In this document: piece by piece, positions 17,780 to 27,027 of the stretch
Layout: the number at the start of each line of letters is the position of its first letter
Numbering within the stretch: the first letter of the stretch is position 1
Assembly: GCA_031292675.1 (NCBI GenBank)
Contig: JARLGQ010000223.1
Coordinates: forward strand, 1-36,187
DNA: 36,187 nucleotides
Direction of reading: 5' to 3'
From: Acidimicrobiales bacterium
GTDB taxonomy: Bacteria; Actinomycetota; Acidimicrobiia; Acidimicrobiales; UBA8190
Translations under genes and position numbers: made by a program
Notes under the pieces: generated by a model
Databases searched by the model: none
Told to the model about the DNA's origin: nothing
Seen by the model: the letters and a program-made list of their open reading frames with translations, nothing else

Positions 17780-18421
17780 TCAGCAACGGTGCGAAGCAGC
17801 GGGGGATGCGGTCAGGGAGCCGGCGGGGGAGACCCCGGTCACCATGGCCAACGCCGCCGCCACCTGGTCGGTGTCGAGGCTTGCGGGATCGATGCGGTGC
17901 TGCGTCTCGAAGCCGATGACCAGCGCCCGGAACACCGTGGCCAGGACGTCGGGGGCGGCGACGGGAGCGACGACACCGTCGGCGATCCAGGCCGCGAATC
18001 CCTTCGAGAGCCGTTCGTGGGCTTCGCGGGACCGGGCTCGCATGGCCTGGGCGACCTCGGGGTCGCGCGCGGCACGCAGCCAGAGCTCGCGCTCGAGCAG
18101 CAGCAGCCGGCGAGTCTGGTCACTGGGATTGGTCACCACGTTGGCGGCGACGGCCCGCAGTCGGTCCTCGACGGTGGCCGCCAGCTCGAATTCGGCGGCG
18201 ATGACGGTGACGAGCGAATGCGCCCACTCGTCGAGCAGGGCCAGGAGGAGCCCCTGCTTCGACCCGAAATGCGCGTAGACGGATCCCGAGGTTCGTTCCG
18301 CCTGGTCCGCGACGGAGTCCACCGACACGGCGTCGATGCCACGCTCGGCGAAGAGCGTGGCGGCAGCGTCGAGGAGGCGGGCACGGGTCTCGGCCTTGCG
18401 CTCCTCTTGGGTCCGTGACAC
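17780..18421 (-). CDS. TetR-family transcriptional regulator
   Basis: N-terminal HTH ARLLDAAATLFAERGIDAVSVDSVADQAERTSGSVYAHFGSKQGLL; GTG at 18421 with GGAG upstream. Confidence 0.88.
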   Translation of the reverse strand: MSRTQEERKAETRARLLDAAATLFAERGIDAVSVDSVADQAERTSGSVYAHFGSKQGLLLALLDEWAHSLVTVIAAEFELAATVEDRLRAVAANVVTNPSDQTRRLLLLERELWLRAARDPEVAQAMRARSREAHERLSKGFAAWIADGVVAPVAAPDVLATVFRALVIGFETQHRIDPASLDTDQVAAALAMVTGVSPAGSLTASPAASHRC

Positions 18422-18448
18422 CTCGGCTCCTTCTCGATCCCGCCGAAC

Positions 18449-18480
18449 CGAACTTAGATAACGCATCCTATCTAAGTTCG
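18449..18480. promoter_or_regulatory. Putative TetR operator: CGAACTTAGATA-ACGCATCC-TATCTAAGTTCG
   Basis: Perfect 12-bp inverted repeat, 8-bp spacer, between divergent tetR and enoyl-CoA hydratase genes. Confidence 0.75.
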
Positions 18481-18624
18481 ACGGTCGAGGGCCAGGCGGC
18501 GTCGACCGGACGGGCCCCGCCCCTCGGGCCGGAAGCAAGGCGAGGGTGCATGGGATACTCCCCGACGCGCAGCACGGAGCACGCGGTGGGGCACGGGTGA
18601 GAGGGCAGTGCCGACCGCCACACG

Positions 18625-19467
18625 ATGGGAGCACCCATGTTCAGGACCTCGCCTGTCGTCGCCGAAGACGAATGGCATCTCGACTTGAAGGTCGAGGGGC
18701 ACGTGGCCGTGCTCACGCTCAACCGCCCCGACAAGCTCAACGCCTGGAGCTGGGAGTCCACCCGCCAGCTCGGCGCCCGCGCCGACCAGATCCGATTCGA
18801 CGAGCGAGTGCGCGCCGTCGTCTTGCGGGGCGAGGGTCGGGCGTTCTGTGCCGGGATCGATCTGGGTATGCCCGAGGACCGGGTCACCGGCCGCTCTCCG
18901 GCCGAGAAGGCCCGCAATTACTACGAGGGCATCCGCTGGGCCCACGAGCGCTTCAAGGTGTTCGCGGAGCTTCCCCAGCCTGTGGTGGCCGCCGTCCAGG
19001 GCTATTGCCTCGGCTTCGGGTTCGAGCTCGTGCTCATGTCCGACATCCGCGTGGCGGCCGAAGACGCCGTCTTCGCGCTGCCCGAGGCCCAGGTGGGCGT
19101 GGGCATCGACGCCGGTGGAGACCTCCGGTTGGCCCACGAGGCCGGGGCGGGCTGGGCCAAGCTGCTCGCGTTCACCGGACGGCGACTCGACGCCCGTACG
19201 GCCGAGCGCATCGGCGTCGTGCAGCAGGTGACCACCACCGACGAGCTGCTTCCCACGGCGATGGGGATCGCCGAGGAGATCGCCGCCAACGCGCCTCTCG
19301 CCGTGCAGAGCATCAAGCGCACGGTCGACGGCTTCACCTACCGGGGTTTCACCGAGGCGATGCGGTTCGGGGCCATGAGCTCGTCGATCGAATTCGTCTC
19401 CGACGACATGCCCGCCGGGTACGCCGCCAAGGCCAACAAGCAGCCCATCGTCTTCGAGGGCAAGTGA
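18625..19467 (+). CDS. Enoyl-CoA hydratase/isomerase-family protein
   Basis: VLTLNRPDKLNAW, GEGRAFCAGIDLG, PVVAAVQGYCLGFGFELVLMSDIRVA. Confidence 0.9.
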   Translation: MGAPMFRTSPVVAEDEWHLDLKVEGHVAVLTLNRPDKLNAWSWESTRQLGARADQIRFDERVRAVVLRGEGRAFCAGIDLGMPEDRVTGRSPAEKARNYYEGIRWAHERFKVFAELPQPVVAAVQGYCLGFGFELVLMSDIRVAAEDAVFALPEAQVGVGIDAGGDLRLAHEAGAGWAKLLAFTGRRLDARTAERIGVVQQVTTTDELLPTAMGIAEEIAANAPLAVQSIKRTVDGFTYRGFTEAMRFGAMSSSIEFVSDDMPAGYAAKANKQPIVFEGK

Positions 19468-19472
19468 CCGGC

Positions 19473-20351
19473 ATGGCGCTTCCCGAACCTCCGCCCGCGG
19501 GCCAGCTCATGTTGCCGCCGCACACCTTCGAGGGGACCACCGTCGTGGTGACGGGGGGCGGGACGGGCCTGGGCAAGGCGATCGCCGTCGAGTTCGCACG
19601 GCTGGGTGCCGCCGTGGGGATCCTGTCGCGCGACGAGGGCCACCGCCTGGCCGGCACCGCCGCGGTGGAGGCGGTGGGGGGCCGGGCCGCCCACGCCGGA
19701 GACGACATCCGGCGCGCCGAGGACGTGGCGGCTGCGTTCGACGCCCTCGAGGACGCGCTCGGGCCGGCGCGGGTCCTCGTCACCAACGCGGCGGCCAACT
19801 TCCCCGTTCCGGCCGACGACCTCAGCCCCAACGGCTGGCGCGCCGTGACGCAGATCGTGCTCGACGGCACCTTCTTCTGCTCCCAGGAGCTGTTCCGCCG
19901 GGCCAGCCGGGCCGGGGATCCCGCCGCCATCTGCAACATCCTGGCCACCCAGTCCTTCACCGGTGGTCCGGGCATGGCCCACACCGCGGCCGCCAAGGCG
20001 GGTGTCGGCAATCTCACGAAGACCCTGGCCGTGGAGTGGGCGCCCTACGGGGTCAGGGTCAACGCCCTGGCACCGGGCCTCTTCCCCCACGAGGACATGC
20101 GCGCCGACCTGCAGGCCCTTCGCACCGAGGGCGAGGACGTCGACGCCCGCCGCTCTCCGGCGGGGCGCCTGGGACGGCTCCATGAGCTGGGCTGGGCGGC
20201 CACGTGGCTGTGCTCGCCCTACGCCGCCTTCGTCTCGGGCCACACCCTCGTGGTCGACGGGGCCAACTGGCTGCGGCGTGACTTCGTCATGCCCGAGTTC
20301 CAGCCCATTCGCGACCAGATCGCCGCCGTCCTGCCCGAGCGCCGGGCCTAG
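19473..20351 (+). CDS. SDR-family oxidoreductase (2,4-dienoyl-CoA reductase-like)
   Basis: VVVTGGGTGLGKAIAVEFARLGA, TNAAANFPVPADDLSPNGWRAV; ATG 5 bp after previous stop. Confidence 0.87.
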   Translation: MALPEPPPAGQLMLPPHTFEGTTVVVTGGGTGLGKAIAVEFARLGAAVGILSRDEGHRLAGTAAVEAVGGRAAHAGDDIRRAEDVAAAFDALEDALGPARVLVTNAAANFPVPADDLSPNGWRAVTQIVLDGTFFCSQELFRRASRAGDPAAICNILATQSFTGGPGMAHTAAAKAGVGNLTKTLAVEWAPYGVRVNALAPGLFPHEDMRADLQALRTEGEDVDARRSPAGRLGRLHELGWAATWLCSPYAAFVSGHTLVVDGANWLRRDFVMPEFQPIRDQIAAVLPERRA

Positions 20352-20448
20352 CCCCGACCGAACGTTCGGCCCGGGCCGCTCCGTCCGCCCCCGCCTCCGC
20401 CCCCGGCCCCGGGGCCCCCGGCGAGCCCCGATTGCGGGGACGCTCCCG

Positions 20449-20454
20449 TAGGCT
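20449..20454 (+). promoter_or_regulatory. Putative -10 element (TAGGCT), leaderless start at 20462
   Basis: TANNNT ending 7 nt before ATG. Confidence 0.4.
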
Positions 20455-20461
20455 CTTGGGG

Positions 20462-22150
20462 ATGAGCGGTCCCGAGGGGGTCGGACTGGGCGACCCTTCG
20501 CTCGTGTCAGGGCCCGGGACTGCCGATGGCTCTCCGATGACCGCGGCACTGCCCCTGCCCGAGTCGGCCGACGGAGGTGCTGAGGGCTCTGCCTCGGGCA
20601 TCGACCGCATGCGGCTGCGGAGCTTCATCGGGCTGACCCTCGGCCTGGTGGGGCCGCGCGCCAACCTGGCCGTGTCCGGGGTGCTGCTCACCCTCCTCGT
20701 CTCGGCCCGGGTGTCGAGCGCACTGGCCATCACCTTCGCCCTCACGGCCAACCGCTTGATCGGCTGGCTCGCCTATCCACTGCTGGGCCGGGCCAGCGAC
20801 CGTACCCACACCGCGGCGGGACGCCGGGCCCCGTACATGGCCGCCGGTCTGCTCATCATGGGCGTGTGCACGTGGTCGTACACCCTGGTGTCGGGATTCT
20901 GGCCGCTCGTCTTGCTGATCGTGCTGGTGAAGACGGCCAGTGTCGTCTTCGGGCTCACCAACGTGGCGGTCATCCCCGAGACCTTCGGCAAGAGCCGGAG
21001 CGTGAAGGCCGCCGCGCTCATCGGCCTCCTCGGCGTCCTCGTGAGCCTGGTGATCAAGGGGACCGTGATCGCCACGTGGAAGGCCAACGACCCCGCCACG
21101 TGGAACCTGGCATTCAGGATGGCAGGCGGCTTCATGGTGGTCGTCGCCTTCATCGTGCTCCTGCTCGTGCGCGAGTCGGCGGCAGCACGGGAAGTCGCCG
21201 ACCGGGAGCGCCACCGTCGCGCCCGCCCGTGGCGCGAGGAGCTCGCCGAGATCTGGCAGGGCCCGAACGCCAAGGTGCTCGTCACCGGCATCATGGTGTT
21301 CTGGGCCGGGCTCAGTGCCACCGGCTACCTGGCCATCGTCTACTTCCAGAGAGTGCAACACGCCGGCGCCAACTCACAGACCATCGCCGGCTGGGTGAGC
21401 GGCGTACCCGTGATCATGCTGGGCCTCGCCCTCGGCTACGCGTTGAGCCGGGTGCTCACGCGCAAGCAGATCGCCGTCCTCACCCCCGTGGCCGGTTCGG
21501 TCGTCTCCCTGGTGCAGTTCACGACCACCCACATCTGGCAGTCGGTGGTCCTGGCCTTCGTGGGAGGGCCGCTCTTCGGGGCGTTCGCCATCTCCCTGGC
21601 CCCCATGCTCCTGCAGCTCCTGCCCCGCTCGGGGGGAATGGGGGAGTTGCTCGGAAAACTGGTGGCGCCTTTCAGCCTGTTCGCGGTGGTCTTCTCGTTC
21701 CTGGCCGCGTGGGTGGTCGACCTCACCGGCGACTACCGCACCATCTGGTTGTGGCCCGCCGCGGCCGGGATCGTGCAGGCGGTGGTGATGTGCTGGCTCA
21801 AGATCCCCAAGGGCCAGGAGCGCGCCCAGATGGGGGACCTGGTCCAGCGAATGGGCGACTCGATCATGGAGCAGGTGACCGGCGAGGGCCGCTCCCTGCT
21901 CGGAGGCGTGGTCACCGCGGCCGACGCCGACTCGGCCTCGGTCTTCGACATGGCCCGGCACGTCCTCGGGAACCCCTACGAGGAGCGCCGCGGAGGGGTC
22001 GTAGACCGCACCGAAGGGGTCCCGGAGCCCGCGGACGTGGTCGACGGCCACGGCGGCGAGGGCGAGGGCGAGGGCGAAAAGGGCGAGGGCCGGACCGACG
22101 CCGTGGACGAACGACACGGCGGAGGGACGGGAGCGCGTTCAGCGGAATAG
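20462..22150 (+). CDS. MFS transporter with hydrophilic C-terminal extension
   Basis: About 12 TM segments, GRASDRTHTAAGRRAPYM loop; C-terminal GGEGEGEGEKGEG. Confidence 0.85.
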   Translation: MSGPEGVGLGDPSLVSGPGTADGSPMTAALPLPESADGGAEGSASGIDRMRLRSFIGLTLGLVGPRANLAVSGVLLTLLVSARVSSALAITFALTANRLIGWLAYPLLGRASDRTHTAAGRRAPYMAAGLLIMGVCTWSYTLVSGFWPLVLLIVLVKTASVVFGLTNVAVIPETFGKSRSVKAAALIGLLGVLVSLVIKGTVIATWKANDPATWNLAFRMAGGFMVVVAFIVLLLVRESAAAREVADRERHRRARPWREELAEIWQGPNAKVLVTGIMVFWAGLSATGYLAIVYFQRVQHAGANSQTIAGWVSGVPVIMLGLALGYALSRVLTRKQIAVLTPVAGSVVSLVQFTTTHIWQSVVLAFVGGPLFGAFAISLAPMLLQLLPRSGGMGELLGKLVAPFSLFAVVFSFLAAWVVDLTGDYRTIWLWPAAAGIVQAVVMCWLKIPKGQERAQMGDLVQRMGDSIMEQVTGEGRSLLGGVVTAADADSASVFDMARHVLGNPYEERRGGVVDRTEGVPEPADVVDGHGGEGEGEGEKGEGRTDAVDERHGGGTGARSAE

Positions 22151-22225
22151 CATCGGAGCTGTCCGCGGTGCGTCAGCCGCACCCGCCCGGGATGGGCCCG
22201 GGCCCAAGCCCAGGAGGGGTAGGTC

Positions 22226-23644
22226 ATGGAGGTACGCGACAAGCTCTACATCGGTGGTGCCTGGGTTCCCTCCACGGGCAAGGGCGTCATCGAGGTCTTC
22301 AACTCGTCGACCGAGGAGGTCATCGGGACGATCCCCGAAGGCACCCCCGAGGACGTGGACCGTGCCGCGCGCGCCGCGGCCGACGCCTTCCCACAGTGGT
22401 CGACGACGTCGAGAGAAGAGCGAGCCAAGACCCTCGAGCGTGTCCAGGAGGCGCTGACGGCGCGCACACAGGACATCGCCACCCTCATCTCGCAAGAAGT
22501 GGGCATGCCCTTCACGCTGTCCAACCTGATCCAGGTGGGGCTGCCGGTGATGAGCTTCGCGGCCGCTGCGCAGCTGGCCACCGAGTTCCCCTTTGAGGAG
22601 GAGGTGGGCAACTCGCTCATCGTCCGGGAGCCCGTCGGCGTGGTGGGGGCCATCACGCCGTGGAACTACCCGTTGCACCAGATCGCGGCCAAGGTCGCAC
22701 CGGCACTGGCGGCCGGGTGCACGGTGGTGCTCAAGCCGAGCGAGGTGGCGCCGCTCAACGCCTTCATCCTGGCCGAGATCCTCGACGACATCGGGCTGCC
22801 TCCCGGGGTCTTCAACCTCGTGACCGGCGTGGGTCCCGTCGTGGGTGAGGCCATCGCCTCGCACCCCCTCGTCGACATGGTCTCGTTCACGGGGTCGACC
22901 CGTGCGGGCAAGCGCGTCATGCAGCTGGCTTCCGAAGGGGTCAAGCGTGTGGCCCTGGAGCTCGGAGGCAAGTCGCCGAACGTGATCCTCGAAGATGCGG
23001 ATCTCTCCGCCGCCGTGCCGGCGGGCGTCGCTGCCTGCTACATCAACTCGGGGCAGACCTGCTCGGCACTCACCCGCATGCTCGTACCCCGGTCCCGTCT
23101 CGCCGAAGTCGAACAGCTGGCCGTGCAGGAAGCGGAGAAGTTCAAGACGGGGGATCCCTTCGACGGCGAAACCCGACTGGGACCTCTCGTCTCCAAGACG
23201 CAACTCGAGCGTGTGCGCGGGTACATCAAGAAGGGTGTCGACGAAGGCGCCACCCTTCTCACCGGTGGCGCGGAGTCGCCCGAGGGCCTCGACAAGGGGT
23301 ACTTCGTCCGACCCACCGTGTTCTCCAACGTGACGCGCGACATGACCATCGCCCAGGAGGAGATCTTCGGACCGGTGCTGTCGATCATTCCCTTCGACAG
23401 TGAAGAGGAAGCGATCGAGATCGCCAACGACACGGTGTACGGGCTCGCCGGCGGCGTGTGGGCCGGCGACAAGGACCATGCCGAGCGCGTGGCCCGGAGG
23501 CTGCGCAGTGGCCAGGTCGAGGTCAACGGGGGCGGGTTCAACCCCTTGGCGCCCTTCGGCGGCTACAAGCAGTCCGGCATCGGCCGCGAGCTCGGCAAGT
23601 ACGGCCTGGAGGAGTACCTGGAGGTCAAGGCCCTGCAGCGCTGA
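22226..23644 (+). CDS. Aldehyde dehydrogenase-family protein
   Basis: [71 protein letters not shown]. Confidence 0.93.
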   Translation: MEVRDKLYIGGAWVPSTGKGVIEVFNSSTEEVIGTIPEGTPEDVDRAARAAADAFPQWSTTSREERAKTLERVQEALTARTQDIATLISQEVGMPFTLSNLIQVGLPVMSFAAAAQLATEFPFEEEVGNSLIVREPVGVVGAITPWNYPLHQIAAKVAPALAAGCTVVLKPSEVAPLNAFILAEILDDIGLPPGVFNLVTGVGPVVGEAIASHPLVDMVSFTGSTRAGKRVMQLASEGVKRVALELGGKSPNVILEDADLSAAVPAGVAACYINSGQTCSALTRMLVPRSRLAEVEQLAVQEAEKFKTGDPFDGETRLGPLVSKTQLERVRGYIKKGVDEGATLLTGGAESPEGLDKGYFVRPTVFSNVTRDMTIAQEEIFGPVLSIIPFDSEEEAIEIANDTVYGLAGGVWAGDKDHAERVARRLRSGQVEVNGGGFNPLAPFGGYKQSGIGRELGKYGLEEYLEVKALQR

Positions 23645-23733
23645 GGCCGCCCCGAGGGACGCGACCGGGGCGGGTGCCGGGGGTGCGGCCCGTGACGCCG
23701 TTCGGCAGGGTGGATCGTCGCCACCGTGCCCGA

Positions 23734-23756
23734 CGGGGACACCGGCTCTGTCCCCG
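23734..23756. terminator. Hairpin CGGGGACA-CCGGCTC-TGTCCCCG downstream of the ALDH gene
   Basis: Perfect 8-bp stem, 7-nt loop, no U-tract. Confidence 0.4.
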
Positions 23757-23902
23757 AGCACCGTCTTCGAATTCCCTGTTCAACAGGGGTGTCGCCGCCC
23801 GGCACCGATGTCTGGAGTTCATCAATTGTGGTGATGGCCCGGGCGCGGTCCACCGTCCAAATTGGATGGGCGGGATGAGCGTGTCCCGGACGGAGAGGGA
23901 CA

Positions 23903-25444
23903 GTGGGCACCCAGAAGGTCTTCCTGCGGCGCAGGCCGATGGCGCCGATGGTGTTGGCGCTGACCACGGCCGTCGTGGCCGCGTCCCTCGGTGTGACCGC
24001 AGGGCCCGCGGTTGCCGGGACCCACAGGTACCGGGGCGCGGCCCCCGGGCAGGTGACCTGCCGACTGGTGGGCACGGTGTCGTTCTCGCCCAAGGCCTCG
24101 AAGTCCGACGTGGCGCCCAGCTCGTCGCACCTCAGAGGCCGGTTGTCGCACTGTGCGGCATCGAACCCGGGGGTGTCGATCAGCTCGGGAAGGGTGACCG
24201 AGCAATTCTCGGCCAGCCCCCTCAATTGCGCGACGCTGTCGGGCACCGGTGCTCGGGCCACGCTGTCGGTGTCGTGGAAGGGCGCCCTCTTCGGTCTCAA
24301 GGCCGCCTATAGCGACACCACCGAGGCCACCTCGCGATCGCAGGTGGTGACCAACGCCAACGGGGACGAAGGATTTGCGATCCCCGGAGGAGGTGGGTTC
24401 GCCCTCACCGCCGGGTCGTTCGCGTCCAGTTCGGGATCGGCGGCCAGCGTCTACACGACGATGACCCGCAGCGTGCTGGCCGTCGTGTGCGGGCGCCAGC
24501 AAGGGGTCAGGAGGATGTCGGTGGCCGGGACCATCACCGTCGGCTCCCCGTCCAACCAAGGTGGCGGGGGAGGGGGCGCCTCGGCCATCCCCCTCGGGGA
24601 CTACGCGGGGACCGACGATCCCCAAGACCTCGTCGGCTTCGGCGCCGCCACCGGCACCGACCCGACCTACGCCGTCGACTACCTCGACAAGACCGACGGC
24701 TGGTCGGCCATGGACGACGCGTCGATCGCCCAGGGTTGGAAGGGCACCGGGTACCGCTTGGTGCTCGGCATCCCCATCTTGCCCGGCACGGGTACCTTGG
24801 CCGAGGGCGCCACGGGCGCCTACAACGGGTACTTCGCCACCCTGGCCCGGAACCTGGTGAGCGACGGTGAAGCCAACGCCATCTTGCGCCTGGGTTGGGA
24901 GTTCAACGGCTCCTGGTACCCGTGGTACGTGGCCGACGCCACCGACGCCGCCAACTTCGTCCGGTTCTGGCAGCAGATCGTCACCACCATGCGGGCCGCG
25001 TCCGGCCAGCAATTCAAATTCCTGTGGAACGCCAGCGCGGACACGGGCACGAGCTACACCCCGGCCCAGGCCTATCCTGGCAACGCGTACGTCGACTACG
25101 TGGGCACCGACGTGTACGACGAGTTCTGGGGAAGCCCCTTCACCCCCGCGGCGTCGTGGTCCAGCGAGCTCACCCAGCAGTGGGGCCTGAATTGGCTGGC
25201 GTCGTTCGCAGCCGCCCACGGCAAGCCCATCGCCATACCGGAATGGTCGGTGTCGGTCCGGGACGACGGCCACGGCCTGGGAGACGACCCCTCTTTCATC
25301 GACAACATGGCCGCCTGGTTCGTGGCCCACCAAGTGGCCTTCGACTGCATCTTCTCCTTCGACATCTCGGGCTCGAACCGCTACGACATCACCGACGGCA
25401 CCTTCCCGGCGTCCCTGGCTGCGTTCAGGGCGGCCTTCGGCTGA
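23903..25444 (+). CDS. Secreted protein with N-terminal domain of unknown function and C-terminal GH26-like (beta-mannanase-like) domain
   Basis: Signal peptide (LALTTAVVAASLGVTAGPAVAG); GGGGGG linker; ILRLGWEFNGSWYPWY and KPIAIPEWSV typical of the GH26/clan GH-A catalytic Glu regions. Confidence 0.75.
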   Translation: MGTQKVFLRRRPMAPMVLALTTAVVAASLGVTAGPAVAGTHRYRGAAPGQVTCRLVGTVSFSPKASKSDVAPSSSHLRGRLSHCAASNPGVSISSGRVTEQFSASPLNCATLSGTGARATLSVSWKGALFGLKAAYSDTTEATSRSQVVTNANGDEGFAIPGGGGFALTAGSFASSSGSAASVYTTMTRSVLAVVCGRQQGVRRMSVAGTITVGSPSNQGGGGGGASAIPLGDYAGTDDPQDLVGFGAATGTDPTYAVDYLDKTDGWSAMDDASIAQGWKGTGYRLVLGIPILPGTGTLAEGATGAYNGYFATLARNLVSDGEANAILRLGWEFNGSWYPWYVADATDAANFVRFWQQIVTTMRAASGQQFKFLWNASADTGTSYTPAQAYPGNAYVDYVGTDVYDEFWGSPFTPAASWSSELTQQWGLNWLASFAAAHGKPIAIPEWSVSVRDDGHGLGDDPSFIDNMAAWFVAHQVAFDCIFSFDISGSNRYDITDGTFPASLAAFRAAFG

Positions 25445-25453
25445 GCTGCGCCC

Positions 25454-25482
25454 GCCGGCCGTAGCCGGCCCGCGCCGGCGCG
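25454..25482. terminator. GC-rich double palindrome (GCCGGC-CGTA-GCCGGC and CGCGCCGGCGCG) after the GH26-like gene
   Basis: Inverted repeats read directly; no U-tract. Confidence 0.35.
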
Positions 25483-25579
25483 GAGGAGTCCCGCGCCCTG
25501 GCCCAGCCGCCGTCTCCGGGGACCTGCCCCCGGCGGTCACGAAATTTCCGGACCGAAACCCTGTCCGGGGTTGCCTTGA

Positions 25580-25597
25580 GATATATAACGATATATC
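25580..25597. promoter_or_regulatory. Putative PadR operator GATATAT-AACG-ATATATC
   Basis: Perfect 7-bp inverted repeat, AT-rich island upstream of padR. Confidence 0.65.
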
Positions 25598-25668
25598 ATG
25601 TCAGTACGAGAACAGTCTGGACCGAATGGTCCGGACCGAGAGAGTCGAAAGACGTAAGGAGACCAACC

Positions 25669-26208
25669 ATGCATCCACGCATGCGAATGAAAGGGCACCA
25701 CGGTCGTCCACCGTGGGGGGGAGAATGGGCCTCGGACCGGGGCAATTGGCGAGGAGGGGGAAGGCGGATGCGCCGCGGCGACATCCGCACCGCGCTGCTC
25801 CTGGCGCTCAAGGACGGGCCCGCGCACGGCTACGAGCTCATCGGGCGCCTGGAGGAGAAGAGCGGAGGGACGTGGCGACCCAGCCCGGGCTCGGTCTACC
25901 CCACGCTGCAGCTCTTCGAGGACGAAGGGCTGGTGCGCTCCGAGCAGCAAGACGGCAAGCGCGTCTACGAGCTCACCGACGCCGGGCGCACCGAGGCAGC
26001 CGAACGTGTCGAGCGCTTCGGGAGCACCCCGTGGGACAACGACACGGACTACGCCACCGAGTTCCAGGGGCTGATCAAGTCGGCCGTGCAGTTGGTGGCG
26101 GCGGCCAAGCAGATCGGCCGGCAAGGCGACCCCTCCCAGATGGAGCGGGCCACCACCGCCATCCGCGCCACCGGCAAGGAGCTCTACAAGATCCTCTCCG
26201 AAGACTGA
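25669..26208 (+). CDS. PadR-family transcriptional regulator
   Basis: ALLLALKDGPAHGYELIGRLEEKSGGTWRPSPGSVYPTLQLFEDEGLVRSEQQDGKRVYELTDAGR; ATG at 25669 after AAGGAGACCAACC. Confidence 0.9.
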   Translation: MHPRMRMKGHHGRPPWGGEWASDRGNWRGGGRRMRRGDIRTALLLALKDGPAHGYELIGRLEEKSGGTWRPSPGSVYPTLQLFEDEGLVRSEQQDGKRVYELTDAGRTEAAERVERFGSTPWDNDTDYATEFQGLIKSAVQLVAAAKQIGRQGDPSQMERATTAIRATGKELYKILSED

Positions 26209-26234
26209 CCGGGCGCGCGCCTGCGCCGTGGGAA

Positions 26235-27020
26235 TCAGGCGCCCATGGCGTGGACGCCCCCGTCCACGTGCACCATCTCGCCGGTGGTCATGGGGAACCA
26301 ATCCGACAGGAGCGCCACACAGGCGCGTGCCACGGGCTCGGAATCGTTGACGTCCCATCCGAGCGGGGCGCGGTCACTCCAGGTGTCCTCGAAGCCCTTG
26401 AAGCTCGGGATGGACTTGGCCGCCAGGGTGCGCACCGGGCCGGCGGCGACGAGATTGACCCGCACGCCGACGGGACCCAGGTCCCGAGCCAGATAGCGCG
26501 CCAGGGACTCGAGCGCCGCCTTGGCCACGCCCATCCAGTCGTAGGCCGGCCACGCCACCGTGGCGTCGAAGTCGAGCGCCACCACCGAGGACCGGCCCGC
26601 CGCCGCCAACAGCGGCCGCAGTGCACCGACGAGAGCCTTCAGTGAGTACGCCGAGACGTGGAGGGCCACGGCCACGTCCTCCCACTCGGCGCGCAGGATG
26701 TCGCCCCCCAGGCAGTCCCGGGGGGCGAAGCCGATGGCGTGGAGCACGCCGTCGAGCCGGCCCCAGCGTGCGGTGAGATCGGCCGCCGCGGCCCGCAGGT
26801 GCTCGGGGTCGGTGACGTCGATCTCGATGACGTCGACGGGCGTCTCGAGCTTGCGCGCCGTGCGGCGGGTCAGCGACAGGCCCCGTCCCGCGCCCGACAG
26901 CACGAGCTCGGCCCCTTCGGCCTGGGCTCGCCGGGCCACACCGAACGCCAGCGACGCGTCGGTGAGCACGCCGGTGATCAGGATCCGCTTTCCCGCCAGG
27001 AGTCCGTCGGTCGGTGACAC
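26235..27020 (-). CDS. fabI: Enoyl-[acyl-carrier-protein] reductase, FabI/InhA type
   Basis: GKRILITGVLTDASLAFGVARRAQAEGAELVL, YDWMGVAKAALES, VRVNLVAAGPVRTLAAKSIPSF. Confidence 0.9.
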   Translation of the reverse strand: MSPTDGLLAGKRILITGVLTDASLAFGVARRAQAEGAELVLSGAGRGLSLTRRTARKLETPVDVIEIDVTDPEHLRAAAADLTARWGRLDGVLHAIGFAPRDCLGGDILRAEWEDVAVALHVSAYSLKALVGALRPLLAAAGRSSVVALDFDATVAWPAYDWMGVAKAALESLARYLARDLGPVGVRVNLVAAGPVRTLAAKSIPSFKGFEDTWSDRAPLGWDVNDSEPVARACVALLSDWFPMTTGEMVHVDGGVHAMGA

Positions 27021-27027
27021 GCGGGCG

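Noticed and set aside
16710-18278. 522-aa plus-strand ORF across NMO, repeat region and tetR
   Set aside because: Antisense to two well-supported genes; composition typical of high-GC shadow ORFs
20866-22596. 576-aa plus-strand ORF
   Set aside because: Alternate frame of the MFS/ALDH genes, Arg-rich, no recognisable motif
22139-23761. 540-aa minus-strand ORF
   Set aside because: Antisense of aldehyde dehydrogenase; His/Arg/Gly-rich artefact
23822-25540. 572-aa minus-strand ORF
   Set aside because: Antisense shadow of the GH26-like gene
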